A DNA stretch of 64,000 nucleotides from the NCBI GenBank assembly GCA_006218035.1, contig VBWC01000003.1, positions 1 through 64,000 of the forward strand. Reading direction: 5' to 3'. The stretch comes from Gammaproteobacteria bacterium. GTDB lineage: Bacteria > Pseudomonadota > Gammaproteobacteria > VBWC01. Both the position numbers and the translations under genes were made by a program. Positions within the stretch are counted from its first letter, which is position 1. The number at the start of each line of letters is the position of its first letter. Positions 40,562 to 49,709 of this stretch are shown piece after piece. The notes under the pieces were generated by a model that saw only the letters and a list, made by a program, of their open reading frames with translations, made no database searches and was not told the DNA's origin.

Positions 40562-42079
40562 CTATGCCTGGGCGCCACGACCTGTCCCGGCGCAGCGATC
40601 GATCAGATACTGTGTCAGCAATGGCACCGGTCGTCCGGTCGCGCCCTTTTTGGCGCCGGACAGCCATGCCGTCCCGGCAATATCCAGGTGTGCCCAGTGA
40701 AACTTCTTGGTGAACCGCGCGAGAAAGCAGGCGGCGGTAATGGTGCCGGCCTCACGGCCGCCGACGTTCTGCATGTCGGCGAAATTGCTCTTGAGCTGGT
40801 CCTGATACTCTTCCCATAACGGCAGCTCCCAGGCACGGTCGCCGCTGGCCGTGCCGGCGTTCGTCAGCTGATGCGCGAGTGGCGCATGATTGCTGAGCAG
40901 GCCGCTGGCATGGGCGCCCAGCGCGACGACGCAGGCGCCGGTCAGCGTCGCAATATCGATGACCACATCCGGATCGAAGCGTTCGGCATACGTCAGCGCG
41001 TCGCACAGGATCAGACGGCCTTCGGCATCGGTGTTGATCACCTCGATCGTTTGTCCCGACATGCTGGTAACGATGTCGCCGGGTTTGGTGGCGGTTCCCG
41101 ACGGCAAGTTCTCGGTGGCGGGTATTACGCCGACGATGTTCAGCGGCAACTTGAGATCGGCCGCCGCCGACAGCGTGCCGAGCACACTTGCCGCACCGCA
41201 CATGTCGAATTTCATCTCATCCATCGCGGCGCCGGGCTTCAGCGAAATACCGCCGGAGTCAAACGTAACTCCCTTGCCGACCAGCGTAATCGGCTTGTCT
41301 TTTTTTTTCTTCGATCCCTTGTAATGCAGCACGATCAGTTTTGCCGGTTCCGCGCTGCCACGGGCCACGGACAGCAACGAGCCCATGCCGAGCTTTTTCA
41401 TGTCGGCCGCTTCCAGCACCTCGACCTTGATACTGCGATGACGTTTGCCGAGCGCGGCCGCCTGTTCGGCCAGATGGGTCGGCGTGCAGATATTGCCGGG
41501 ACGGTTTGCCAGGTCCTTCGCCAGGGCAACGCCGTCAGCAATCGCGACGCCTTCCCTGGCGGCCGATTCGCCATCCGGCAGGTCGCTGCGTTGTGGCAGC
41601 GCCAGCACGAGTTTGCGCAATGGCCGCCGCGTCTCGTCCTTCTTGGATTTTAGTTCATCGAAGCGGTACAGCGCGTCGCGGGTTGCCTCAACGGCCTGCC
41701 GTACCTGCCAGCGTATATCGCGGCCTTTGACGTGGATCTCCGGCAGATAGGACACGGCTTCCAGTGCGCCGATGTCGTGCAGCGTCGTTGCCGCCGTCGC
41801 GACGATCTTGCGATACTGGTTATCGGTGAGTTCGCGTTCCTTGCCGCAGCCGACCAGCAGCACCCGGTCACACAGCGTATTGGGGATATTGTGCAACAGC
41901 AGCGTCTGACCTACCTTGCCCTCAAGGTCGCCGCGCCGCAGAAAGTTGGTCAAATAGCCAGCCGAGGCCTGATCCAGCGCCTCGCCGGACGGCGACAGGC
42001 GCCGCGGCGCGAAGACACCGATAACGACACACGCGGTACGCTGTTTTTCCGGATTGCCACTCTTTACAATAAACTCCAT
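40562..42079 (-). CDS. pepA: Leucyl aminopeptidase
   Basis: PepA is a hexameric di-zinc/manganese aminopeptidase (M17); in E. coli it is also a DNA-binding partner in Xer recombination and carAB control. The 505-residue product has the metal-site segments [17 protein letters not shown] and the signature [18 protein letters not shown]. It is the first gene of the pepA-holC-valS series and faces lptF across a 181-base divergent gap. Confidence 0.97.
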   Translation of the reverse strand: MEFIVKSGNPEKQRTACVVIGVFAPRRLSPSGEALDQASAGYLTNFLRRGDLEGKVGQTLLLHNIPNTLCDRVLLVGCGKERELTDNQYRKIVATAATTLHDIGALEAVSYLPEIHVKGRDIRWQVRQAVEATRDALYRFDELKSKKDETRRPLRKLVLALPQRSDLPDGESAAREGVAIADGVALAKDLANRPGNICTPTHLAEQAAALGKRHRSIKVEVLEAADMKKLGMGSLLSVARGSAEPAKLIVLHYKGSKKKKDKPITLVGKGVTFDSGGISLKPGAAMDEMKFDMCGAASVLGTLSAAADLKLPLNIVGVIPATENLPSGTATKPGDIVTSMSGQTIEVINTDAEGRLILCDALTYAERFDPDVVIDIATLTGACVVALGAHASGLLSNHAPLAHQLTNAGTASGDRAWELPLWEEYQDQLKSNFADMQNVGGREAGTITAACFLARFTKKFHWAHLDIAGTAWLSGAKKGATGRPVPLLTQYLIDRCAGTGRGAQA

Positions 42080-42196
42080 ACAGTCCTCTTCAGGTGCAGT
42101 GTGTTCGAGACCATGTGGTTACCCGTTCGATCCGTAAACCATCACCGTGGCCCGGCGTGGCGACAGGATAACCTGTGAAAATCCGTGAGCCGCGCC

Positions 42197-42225
42197 AGTT
42201 TACCCCAAGAATAGCGGATTTTCAT
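42197..42225 (-). promoter_or_regulatory. Possible promoter of pepA
   Basis: On the minus strand, ATGAAA, a 17-base spacer and TAAACT (complement of 42197-42202) give a plausible sigma-70 promoter about 118 bases before the pepA start, inside the divergent gap. No equally good candidate is seen for lptF on the plus strand. Confidence 0.35.
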
Positions 42226-42260
42226 ACCATTTCAGCGCATTGCCGCGCGCGGGGCAAGCC

Positions 42261-43358
42261 ATGTTGATCATCAACCGCTACGTCATGAAAGAAGTGCTGG
42301 TGACGCTGCTCGGTGTGTTGGCCATCTTGTTCCTGATTTTTCTCAGTACACGGTTTATCCAGTTTCTTGCGGCGGCGGCGTCGGGGATGCTGCCGACGAA
42401 CGTTGTGCTGACACTGCTTGGTCTCAAGGCGCTCAGCGCCCTGGCGGATTTGTTGCCGTATTCGCTTTATATTGCCGTGCTGCTTGCCTTCGGCCGTTTG
42501 TACAAGGACAGTGAAATGGTGGCCCTGGCCGCGTGCGGTATCGGGACGCGCAAGATTGTGCGGGTAATTCTCGGCTTCTCGATAATGACGGCGGTAATCG
42601 TCGGCGCCGCGTCGCTGTATTTCGCGCCCTGGGCAGAAGAACAGAGTTCACGGATACGTGACCAGGTAAAGGCGTCCGCCGAAGTCATCGGGCTGGCGCC
42701 GGGGCGGTTCAGTGAATCCGGTAGCGGCAACGGCGTTTTCTTCGCCGAGGAGATTTCACGGGACGGACAATCCTTGCGCAATATCTTTATGCAGGCCAGC
42801 CGCGACAAGAGCGTTGAGACGCTGTCGTCGGAGCACGGCGCTTTTGTGACCGATCCGGAAACAGGCCGCCGTTTTCTGGTGCTGAAGAACGGCTACCGGT
42901 ACGAGTGGCAGCCGGGCGTGCCACAGGTCAATATCGTTCAGTTCGAGGAACACGGCGTGCTACTGCGGGAACGGGAAGTCGAGGAGTCGACGCGGCGGCA
43001 CCAGGCGCGCGCCACGGATACCTTGCTGGCAAGCGACGATCTGACCGAGATCGCCGAGTTTCAGCGTCGCGTTTCCATGCCGGTTATAACGATTCTGCTT
43101 GGCCTGCTCGCCGTCCCGCTAAGCCGCACCTCACCACGGCGAGGCCGCTACGCGAAGCTGTTCACGGCGATACTGATCCTGGTGATCTACAGCAATATAC
43201 TTGGAGTGGCCCAGTCGTGGTTCGAGCGCGGAGTGACGCCTCCGTCCCTGGGTATATGGTGGGTACATGCGGTGTTTCTGGTATTCGTGTTGATCGTTTA
43301 TGTCCGGCAGATGGGCCTGACGTGGACGATGCGCGTGCTGGCGGGCAAGGACGTATGA
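42261..43358 (+). CDS. lptF: LPS export permease LptF
   Basis: LptF is one of two membrane subunits of the LptB2FGC complex that extracts lipopolysaccharide from the inner membrane. The 365-residue product has six membrane segments flanking a periplasmic beta-jellyroll (about 125-265), starts LIINRYVMKEVLVTLLGVLA and has the cytoplasmic coupling segment LLAFGRLYKDSEMVALAACG. ATG 42261 matches E. coli LptF (366); the TTG seven codons upstream is not needed. Its stop overlaps the lptG start. Confidence 0.95.
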   Translation: MLIINRYVMKEVLVTLLGVLAILFLIFLSTRFIQFLAAAASGMLPTNVVLTLLGLKALSALADLLPYSLYIAVLLAFGRLYKDSEMVALAACGIGTRKIVRVILGFSIMTAVIVGAASLYFAPWAEEQSSRIRDQVKASAEVIGLAPGRFSESGSGNGVFFAEEISRDGQSLRNIFMQASRDKSVETLSSEHGAFVTDPETGRRFLVLKNGYRYEWQPGVPQVNIVQFEEHGVLLREREVEESTRRHQARATDTLLASDDLTEIAEFQRRVSMPVITILLGLLAVPLSRTSPRRGRYAKLFTAILILVIYSNILGVAQSWFERGVTPPSLGIWWVHAVFLVFVLIVYVRQMGLTWTMRVLAGKDV

Positions 43359-44419
43359 AGACGATTGACCGTTATATAGCGAGATCGGTCGCGGCCAGTT
43401 CGTTTCTGGTACTGGTCGTGCTGTTAGCGCTGTTTTCGCTGGTCACGCTGGTCGGTGAGCTCCAGGATGTCGGCAAGGGCAGCTATCAACTGATCGATGC
43501 CGTACAGGTGATACTGCTGACCCTGCCGGGCCTGACCTACCAGCTTATGCCGCTGGTCGCGCTGCTCGGCACGACGCTGGGTCTCGGGATGCTGGCGCTC
43601 AACAATGAACTCGTCGTTCTGCGGGCGTCGGGAATCTCGCTGGGTCGCGTGGTGATGTCGGTCATGCGCGTCGGGCTGGTGCTGATCGTGATCGCTATCG
43701 TGCTTGGCGAATGGGTGGCGCCGCGCACGGAACAACTCGGCCAGAGTCTGCGTGCTACGGCCTTGCACGAGCCCGTTACGTTGAAGACGGACAAGGGTTT
43801 CTGGGCGCGTGACGGCAAGCGTTTCATTAATATCCGGCAGGTTTTCCCGGATGGGCGGCTGGGTGATATACGGATTTTCGAGCTGGATGACAAATACCGG
43901 TTGCGTGAAACGGTGCATGCGGCGACCGCGTCCTATCAGGGCGACGAATGGTTGCTCGAGGACATTGTGCGGACCGTAATAGGCGACGGGCAGGTGACCA
44001 CCGACAGGCTGCCGGAGGCGTCCTGGCAATCGTTGATCGACCCCGGGTTGATCGATGTCGTTGCCGTCAATCCGGAGAAACTCTCAGCGTGGGGGCTGTA
44101 TAAATACATCGAGTACCTGCATGACAACAGCCTGGCCGCCGGCCGCTATGAGCTGGCATTGTGGGGAAAGATCATGGCGCCTGTCGCGACCGGCGTCATG
44201 GTGTTTCTGGCGGTGCCTTTTATCTTCGGCTCGTTACGGTCGGTCAGTATTACCCAGCGCATCCTCGTCAGCGCATTTATCGGTATCGGTTTTCATATTT
44301 TCAACCAGACGGTCAATTACGTCGCGCTGGTGTATGATTTTTATCCCGCGGTCAGCGCGGTGCTGCCGACCTTGCTGTTTTTTTTAGTCGCCTTGTTATT
44401 GCTGCGACGGGCAAGCTAG
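43355..44419 (+). CDS. lptG: LPS export permease LptG
   Basis: LptG pairs with LptF in lipopolysaccharide extraction. The 354-residue product begins MKTIDRYIARSVAASSFLVL, has GTTLGLGMLALNNELVVLRA in the coupling region, a periplasmic beta domain (about 130-260) and three C-terminal membrane helices. The ATG overlaps the lptF stop (ATGA), so the two subunits are coupled. Length matches E. coli LptG (360). Confidence 0.95.
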   Translation: MKTIDRYIARSVAASSFLVLVVLLALFSLVTLVGELQDVGKGSYQLIDAVQVILLTLPGLTYQLMPLVALLGTTLGLGMLALNNELVVLRASGISLGRVVMSVMRVGLVLIVIAIVLGEWVAPRTEQLGQSLRATALHEPVTLKTDKGFWARDGKRFINIRQVFPDGRLGDIRIFELDDKYRLRETVHAATASYQGDEWLLEDIVRTVIGDGQVTTDRLPEASWQSLIDPGLIDVVAVNPEKLSAWGLYKYIEYLHDNSLAAGRYELALWGKIMAPVATGVMVFLAVPFIFGSLRSVSITQRILVSAFIGIGFHIFNQTVNYVALVYDFYPAVSAVLPTLLFFLVALLLLRRAS

Positions 44420-44637
44420 CGGTACAGACATACCCGGGTTGGTCGCTTGCAGAACGCGACCCCGCATTTTGCCGTGACCGGCGTGATCACGCGTGGACGC
44501 TGTCGGTCGGGATGCGCCTTTTTTGATCCGGTACGCAGTGTGGTTTCCTGATGGATCAGCGCCAGGATATTGCGTCGGCAGAAACTAAAATACACGTGCA
44601 GTCCGGTATAAATTACGCCCACACCAAGGAGAATCGA

Positions 44638-45219
44638 ATGGCACGTACTTCGTCCGCGATGCTGGAGCTCGGAACAGTAGCCCCGCAATTTTCGTTAACC
44701 GAGCCGGCAACCGGGAAACGGCGGTCGCTTGCGGAATTCCGCGGAGCGCCGGGTTTGCTGGTGATGTTTATCTGCAACCACTGTCCCTATGTCATGCATA
44801 TACGGGCGGCGCTGGCGGACTTTGCCCGGGAATACCGCGACAAAGGTCTGGCGATCGTTGGTATCAATTCGAACGACGTTGCGAACTATCCGGATGACAG
44901 CCCCGAGAAAATGACGGAAGAAGTCACGGCGACGGGTTATACGTTTCCCTATCTTTACGATGAGTCACAAAGTGTCGCCAGGGCCTATCGTGCCGCGTGC
45001 ACGCCGGATTTCTTTTTGTTCGATAACTCGCGCAGGCTGGTCTATCGAGGTCAGTTCGATGACAGCCGGCCCCGCAACGGGCTGGCGGTGACCGGCGCCG
45101 ATTTGCGGGCGGCTGCCGACGCGCTGCTGGCCGGCCGCACGATCAGCGCCGACCAGACGCCCAGTGTCGGCTGTAACATCAAGTGGCAGCCGGGCAACGA
45201 GCCGGATTACTACGGTTGA
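44638..45219 (+). CDS. Thioredoxin-fold redoxin with CNHCPY active site
   Basis: The 193-residue product has a thioredoxin/AhpC fold: LGTVAPQFSLTEPATGKRRS, the redox centre ICNHCPYV (Cys46 and Cys49), GINSNDVANYPDDSPEKM, the cis-proline loop CTPDFFLFD and the C-terminal motif SVGCNIKWQPGNEPDYYG. Proteins of this type are common and are usually annotated only as thioredoxin-family or peroxiredoxin-like; the substrate is unknown. It has no export signal, so a cytoplasmic role is likely. The ATG has AAGGAG six bases upstream. A further frame-sharing gene starts 36 bases after its stop. Confidence 0.85.
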   Translation: MARTSSAMLELGTVAPQFSLTEPATGKRRSLAEFRGAPGLLVMFICNHCPYVMHIRAALADFAREYRDKGLAIVGINSNDVANYPDDSPEKMTEEVTATGYTFPYLYDESQSVARAYRAACTPDFFLFDNSRRLVYRGQFDDSRPRNGLAVTGADLRAAADALLAGRTISADQTPSVGCNIKWQPGNEPDYYG

Positions 45220-45255
45220 CGCCGGCGTGCCGGCGTCGCAGGGGCGAAAACCGGT

Positions 45256-45789
45256 TTGGTTTTTGACTATTACCAGAAGCTGACGCCGCCGCAGCAGCGC
45301 GTCTACCGGGCCAGCGACCAGATAACGCTGGTTCGTCTGAATGACCGCGAATCGTTGATCCCCGTTGTGGCCGCGCTCGGCACGGCCCTGGCCGCAGCGC
45401 ATCGCGCCAATACACAAAAGGTCTGCCAGAAGCTGGCGCAGGCATTGTCCGACGATCTGAAGATACGCCGTCTGAACGTCCGGGTGCTGTCCGCGCGACC
45501 GCACGATAGCAACGGCGAGCTGCATGGGATGTACGAGCCGCGCCATGGCGTCAAACCGGGCAAGATAACGTTGTGGATGCGCACGGCGCGGCAGCAGCGC
45601 GTCGTGGCGTTCCGGACGTTCCTGCGGACGTTTCTACATGAGTTCGGCCACCATCTCGATTACGAGCTGCTAAAACTCGCCGATTCATTCCACACCGAGG
45701 GATTCTTCAAGCGCGAATCGAGCCTGTTTCGCCAGCTGGTGCCACGCAAGAAAACCATCAGGAAACCGGTTCAGGGACGCGCTGATTAA
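45256..45789 (+). CDS. Uncharacterised protein with HEFGH putative metallopeptidase motif
   Basis: The 177-residue product begins VFDYYQKLTPPQQRVYRASD and contains FLHEFGHHLDYELLKLADSF: HEXXH at His128-His132, the hallmark of zinc metallopeptidases. Candidates for the third ligand follow (His146, Glu148, Glu154 in FHTEGFFKRESSLF). It has no signal peptide. I do not recognise a characterised family. The only start is TTG 45256, because the frame opens at the stop of the preceding redoxin; the AGGGG (45240-45243) is rather far upstream. The conserved-looking motif, length and frame argue that it is real; proteolytic activity is inference. Confidence 0.7.
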   Translation: MVFDYYQKLTPPQQRVYRASDQITLVRLNDRESLIPVVAALGTALAAAHRANTQKVCQKLAQALSDDLKIRRLNVRVLSARPHDSNGELHGMYEPRHGVKPGKITLWMRTARQQRVVAFRTFLRTFLHEFGHHLDYELLKLADSFHTEGFFKRESSLFRQLVPRKKTIRKPVQGRAD

Positions 45790-45949
45790 TTTCTTGTCCG
45801 TCATCCCCGTGCGAGCAGGAGCCCATTCATGGGCTCGTTCGCTGCGCACAGGCGGCCTCTGTGAAAACAGGGGGCCGGAGTGACGACACATCAGAGGTTC
45901 CGTGGCGGTCTGTCGTTGCGGCAGGTGGCGCGGGAGGGTGGCGGCAACA
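45790..45949. repeat. Possible dispersed intergenic repeat
   Basis: Between the HEFGH gene and the convergent miaE end lie GTCCGTCATCCCCGTGCGAG and, reversed and imperfect, GGGCCGGAGTGACGAC about 65 bases later, the look of the CGTCATTCCCGC-type repeats common in proteobacterial intergenic DNA. Inside is a perfect hairpin GAGCCCA-TTCA-TGGGCTC (45819-45836). Only one copy is in the window, so its repeat nature is not proven. Confidence 0.3.
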
Positions 45950-46534
45950 CTAGTGCAGCGACGGTCGCCATTCGAGCGATCCGAGAATCTCCGCTTCGGC
46001 CCGCGCAATCTCATGCAGGCGATCGTAGACGGTTTTTTCGTCAAAGCACTCAAGTGCCATGTCGACGAATACATGGCCGTGTTTAGCCTCGGCGGTCCAC
46101 AGGTCACGGTAGAAATGCTTGAGATGCGTGTCCTGCAGTGCTTCTGAAATCAGGCGGAAACGCTCCGCGCCACGGCATTCGATGATGGACGCGAGCAGCA
46201 ACTGGTCGAGAAAGCCCTCGTCCCGGCCATGGCGCCGCAGGGCCAGCAATTTATTCACGTAAGGATCGCGCGTATCCGGTATTGCCGCGACGCCGCGGCT
46301 TAACATGAGTTCGTAAACCTGACGAAAATGTTCGAGCTCTTCCTGGGCCAGCTCAATGAGACGCGGGATAATGCCGGTCCGGTCCGGATATTTGACGACC
46401 AGGCTCATGGCGAGCGCCGATGCCTTGCGTTCGCAGTTGGCGTGGTCCGCCAGGAACTCGTCAAAGTTGTTCAGAATGGTCGCTACCCATTCCGGCGCGG
46501 TCCGCACGTACAGGTCGATCGATTTTTTGGCCAC
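45950..46534 (-). CDS. miaE: tRNA-(ms2io6A)-hydroxylase
   Basis: MiaE is a di-iron monooxygenase that hydroxylates the isopentenyl group of ms2i6A37 in tRNA. The 194-residue product has the ferritin-like ligand pattern: ANCERKASALAMSLV, QEELEHFRQVYELM, IIECRGAERFRLISEAL and AEAKHGHVFVDMAL, giving two EXXH-type pairs. The start is GTG (complement of 46532-46534), matching the MAKKSIDLYV-type N-terminus. It stands alone. Confidence 0.9.
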   Translation of the reverse strand: MAKKSIDLYVRTAPEWVATILNNFDEFLADHANCERKASALAMSLVVKYPDRTGIIPRLIELAQEELEHFRQVYELMLSRGVAAIPDTRDPYVNKLLALRRHGRDEGFLDQLLLASIIECRGAERFRLISEALQDTHLKHFYRDLWTAEAKHGHVFVDMALECFDEKTVYDRLHEIARAEAEILGSLEWRPSLH

Positions 46535-46778
46535 GTTATTTGTTCCGGGTTCGCCAGGTTGAGCGCCCGCGCGGCGGGGATGCGGGTGTGCCGGGCGCCC
46601 GACCTGGAATTATCGCAGGAAGGATACACTGAATCCGCCGGTGAACGAGGGCAGGGGGCACGCAGTTGTTACGCGACCCACCTGTATTTGTGCGCCCTGC
46701 GCACAGAATATTCCGGACCGGAGACCCGTGGTAGTGGTTTCAGATAAGCAGGTTTCCGCTTGCAGGCGTGCAACACGT
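46535..46778. other. Intergenic gap between miaE and the DUF4870-like gene
   Basis: No gene is convincing in these 244 bases. A perfect hairpin TGTGCGC-CCT-GCGCACA (46689-46705) without a T tract is the only structure I see. The plus-strand open frame crossing it is rich in rare-looking composition and runs antisense through the neighbouring gene. Confidence 0.35.
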
Positions 46779-47150
46779 TCAGATCCATACCGGCATCGGA
46801 CGAGTGCCGATGAGGCTGACGATGCCGCGGGCGATCCGGTAGATCCACCACAACCCGACGCCGCCCCACAACACGTAGCCAATACCATAGTACAGCGAGC
46901 CGAAGCCCATCATACCGACAACGACTGCTGCGATGAAGGTACGAACCAGCCACTCGTGGTGAGTGCGCAGCGTCGTTAGTACTTCCGGCAGCGCGGCAAC
47001 TTCGGACTCCGTAAGCTTTTTAAATTTACGGGTGTTGATCAGGCTGATGACAAACCCGATCGGCGCCGTGAACAACAGCAGGTACAGCAGGTACGCGATC
47101 CAGAGCGTGCGCCGCTGTTCATGCAGGGTTTCTTCGCTGGGGTTTTCCAT
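46779..47150 (-). CDS. Small membrane protein of the DUF4870-like type
   Basis: The 123-residue product has membrane helices at about 15-38 (LWIAYLLYLLLFTAPIGFVI) and 67-108, with a short charged loop between (NTRKFKKLTESEVAALPEVL). This resembles the DUF4870/YidD-neighbour membrane proteins often annotated only as hypothetical. The ATG has AGGAG upstream. Nothing in the context gives a function. Confidence 0.75.
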   Translation of the reverse strand: MENPSEETLHEQRRTLWIAYLLYLLLFTAPIGFVISLINTRKFKKLTESEVAALPEVLTTLRTHHEWLVRTFIAAVVVGMMGFGSLYYGIGYVLWGGVGLWWIYRIARGIVSLIGTRPMPVWI

Positions 47151-47705
47151 GGGTCATTCTCCTGCGCAGACTGGTGTATATCGCTTGGGTATATTCTCTA
47201 TTGCCGATGACGTTTATGTCGAGTCTAATTAATAAGACAGCGCAACCGCGACATATACGTCAGGGGAGCCGTATTATTTTTTGCCCGCTGCGCATGCGAC
47301 GTCATTGCATGTGGTACGCAGGTTGCAGCTGGCTGGGCAAGGTCGCGCTGCAACCTCCCGCGCAACTGGGCGATCGCCGCCGGTTGCACAGCCGGCGGTA
47401 AAAAAGGCGAACAAGCCGGGCAAGCTCACCGCGACGGTATGAAATGGTCCCGGGAACATTGTGTGCTCCAGAACGAATCTAACCGCGATGCTGATATCGA
47501 TAACCGGCGGATCGGCTGCGCCGCCCAGCGCCATGTTTTGAGCGGTCATAATTCCGTAAAAACAGTTGGATAGTGGCGGGCCGCAGGTTTTATGCCGAGT
47601 CAGTTCATCAGTCCCGGCCCGGTTCCCTCTTCCCAGCGGCGCGCGGAAGGCGTACTTTCTTGGGCTTACGGTTTGTTGCTGGTACGAGGTTGGTTCGCAC
47701 GGGTA
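47151..47705. other. Long gap with inverted repeats before tpm
   Basis: This 555-base stretch carries no gene I can support. Two structures stand out: AGGTTGCAGC (47320-47329) paired with GCTGCAACCT (47347-47356), a perfect ten-base repeat, and CCGCCGG/CCGGCGG (about 47377-47398) followed by TAAAAAAGG. A minus-strand frame (complement 47274-47549, starting MTAQNMALGGAADPPVID) and an N-terminal extension of tpm from ATG 47592 are possible but match nothing I recognise. Confidence 0.4.
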
Positions 47706-48365
47706 ATGCGCGGCGATTTCTGGTTAAAGCGTTGGGAAGATAACGAGATACGGTTTCATCAGGATCGTATCAACCGTTATCTTGAGCGATTCTGGCCACG
47801 GCTGGGTCTCGGGCGCGGGGACCGTGTGTTCGTGCCGCTATGCGGCAAGAGCCAGGATTTGCTGTGGCTGCATGAACAGGGGCATCCGGTGCTGGGCATC
47901 GAGATCAGTCCGATCGCCGTCAAGGCCTTTTTTGCCGAGAATCATCTGGAGCCTGGCTGCCGCGTGGGACCGCGCTTTACCCGCTGGACCCATGGTTCGA
48001 CCGAATTGCTGTGCGGCGATTTTTTTGATCTCGGCGTGCTGGATACCCAGGACGTCGTCGCTGTCTATGATCGTGCCTCGCTGGTCGCCTTCCCGCATGC
48101 CGAGCGCCGGAATTATGTCCGCCATCTGACCTCGCTGTTAACCGATAACGTCCGCATGCTGCTGGTGACGACCGACTTTCCGTCGCACGAAATGGACGGC
48201 CCGCCGTTTTCTGTCGGTGAGGAAGAGGTGTGCGAGCTATACAAGGACGCGTTTAATGTGTGTCTCGTGCATGTCCAGAATGCCCTGGCCGACTATCCAC
48301 ACTTTCGCGAGCGCGGCTTGACCCGGTTCGAAGAGAAGGTTTACCTGTTGACCAGTAAGGACTGA
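47706..48365 (+). CDS. tpm: Thiopurine S-methyltransferase
   Basis: This SAM-dependent enzyme methylates thiols and, in bacteria, selenium and tellurium compounds. The 219-residue product starts MRGDFWLKRWEDNEIRFHQD and has RVFVPLCGKSQDLLWLHEQG, LGIEISPIAVKAFFAEN, LLCGDFFDL, VYDRASLVAFP and MDGPPFSVGEEEV, in the family order. ATG 47706 matches the usual N-terminus; an in-frame ATG at 47592 would add 38 residues without homology. The gene is followed by an SDR gene 18 bases later. Confidence 0.9.
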   Translation: MRGDFWLKRWEDNEIRFHQDRINRYLERFWPRLGLGRGDRVFVPLCGKSQDLLWLHEQGHPVLGIEISPIAVKAFFAENHLEPGCRVGPRFTRWTHGSTELLCGDFFDLGVLDTQDVVAVYDRASLVAFPHAERRNYVRHLTSLLTDNVRMLLVTTDFPSHEMDGPPFSVGEEEVCELYKDAFNVCLVHVQNALADYPHFRERGLTRFEEKVYLLTSKD

Positions 48366-48383
48366 ATTAAGGATGGCGAGATC

Positions 48384-49064
48384 GTGAACGTACTGGTGAC
48401 CGGCGCCAATCGTGGTATCGGACTGGGTTTCGTCAAACACTATTTGAATGGCGGACACGATGTCTGGGCGTGCTTCAGACAGGACCCCGGTGGTCTGAAG
48501 GAACTCGATACGCGACGTCTGCGGCAGCTGCGCTGGGATGTCACCGAGGACAAGGACGAAGAATTTCTCGTCGCCGCCGGCATACCGGAGCAGCTGGACC
48601 TGCTGATTAATAACGCCGGAATCTATGGGCCGAACGGCGATGGCCAGTCGCTGGAAAACATCACCGCACAAACCATGCGCGAGGTGTTCGACGTAGATTG
48701 CATCGGTGCGCTGCAGGTGACGCAGCTGCTATGGAAGCGTATGCGCGTGCATGGCGGCGTTATCGCCAACGTCAGTTCGAAGATGGGCTCGTCCGCCGAC
48801 AACAGCAGTGGCGGCTGTTATGCCTACCGTGCGGCCAAGGCCGCGCTGGTGATTTGCAGCAGGTCCATGGCGATTGATCTGGCGCCGCATGGTATCGACG
48901 TTGTTACCCTGCATCCCGGTTGGGTGCGTACCGATATGACTGACCATAACGGTTTGATCACCGTCGCGGAGTCCGTTACCGGTATGGCGCGGGTGATCGA
49001 GCGGACCGCAGATTTTTCGCCGGGCGCATTTGTCGCGTTTGACGGCAAGATCGTACCCTACTGA
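48384..49064 (+). CDS. Short-chain dehydrogenase/reductase
   Basis: The 226-residue product is a classical SDR: VTGANRGIGLGFVKHYL (Rossmann glycine motif), DLLINNAGIYG, NVSSKMGS and the catalytic YAYRAAKAAL, then LHPGWVRTDM. It resembles the CsgA/C-factor branch. The substrate cannot be told from sequence. The start is GTG with AAGGATGG upstream, 18 bases after tpm, so the two are likely co-transcribed. Confidence 0.85.
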   Translation: MNVLVTGANRGIGLGFVKHYLNGGHDVWACFRQDPGGLKELDTRRLRQLRWDVTEDKDEEFLVAAGIPEQLDLLINNAGIYGPNGDGQSLENITAQTMREVFDVDCIGALQVTQLLWKRMRVHGGVIANVSSKMGSSADNSSGGCYAYRAAKAALVICSRSMAIDLAPHGIDVVTLHPGWVRTDMTDHNGLITVAESVTGMARVIERTADFSPGAFVAFDGKIVPY

Positions 49065-49163
49065 TTTTTCCGTGCGGCTCGCGCGCCGGGGGCGGCGACG
49101 GGTTTGCTGATCATGCCGCAGTGCGGTTATTCTGAACAGTCCCGCCGTGGATCGGAGTGATAT

Positions 49164-49655
49164 ATGGTTGCGAATCCTGCCGAAAAGAACGCCGGCGATG
49201 TCCCCGCCGGGAAGACCGCCGGCGCCCGGCGCATGACCGTCGCTGTACTCGAAAAGGAATTGCAAGGTACCCGCGACGAACTGGCGCATGTCAAGCAGGC
49301 GCAGGCCGGCATCATTGCCAAGCTGGAGAGGTTGGAGGAAAACCTGGCGAATGTCGCTGCGCCGGTGCGCGCCGCTCGCATTACGCCACGGTGGTCATTG
49401 CACGGGTTTGTCGACTGGTTTGCCCCGCGTGTCATGCGGCTCACTGCGTTATTGGACAAATTCTGGCCGGCCAGCAAGCACCGTGTGTACGGGACGTTGA
49501 TCATCCTGGATGTTCTCGCCTGGCTACTGTCCTGGAGTGGTGTGTCCTTATTCCTGTTCGGTGTGATCATGCTGGTGGTGTTTCTTGAATCGCTGAAGTT
49601 CGCCGGCATGCAGTTTGTGTATCGGTATCACGACGCGCGCAGGCGCTTGCGCTGA
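49164..49655 (+). CDS. Hypothetical membrane protein with N-terminal coiled coil
   Basis: The 163-residue product is not one I recognise. Residues about 25-65 (TVAVLEKELQGTRDELAHVK and QAGIIAKLERLEENLANV) are heptad-like and charged, and two hydrophobic segments follow at about 107-150 (GTLIILDVLAWLLSWSGV, LFLFGVIMLVVFLESLKF). The C-terminus is basic. A GGAG lies upstream of the ATG. It may form a membrane-anchored oligomer; nothing around it gives a role. Confidence 0.65.
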   Translation: MVANPAEKNAGDVPAGKTAGARRMTVAVLEKELQGTRDELAHVKQAQAGIIAKLERLEENLANVAAPVRAARITPRWSLHGFVDWFAPRVMRLTALLDKFWPASKHRVYGTLIILDVLAWLLSWSGVSLFLFGVIMLVVFLESLKFAGMQFVYRYHDARRRLR

Positions 49656-49709
49656 CCGTCGGGGGCACCCTGAATATCACGTTATAATCGAACGATGGGT
49701 CTTTAGCCG

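Noticed and set aside
42905-43354. LptG extension across the lptF 3' half
   Set aside because: It overlaps lptF in another frame; the ATGA overlap and the E. coli-like N-terminus support 43355.
46641-46979. Plus-strand open frame of 112 codons near 46.7 kb
   Set aside because: Its 3' half is antisense to the DUF4870-like gene and its translation has no pattern of a real protein.
47369-47400. Terminator or riboswitch at the CCGCCGG hairpin
   Set aside because: The stem is followed by A, not T, on the plus strand, and no known riboswitch core (for example a B12 box) is visible.
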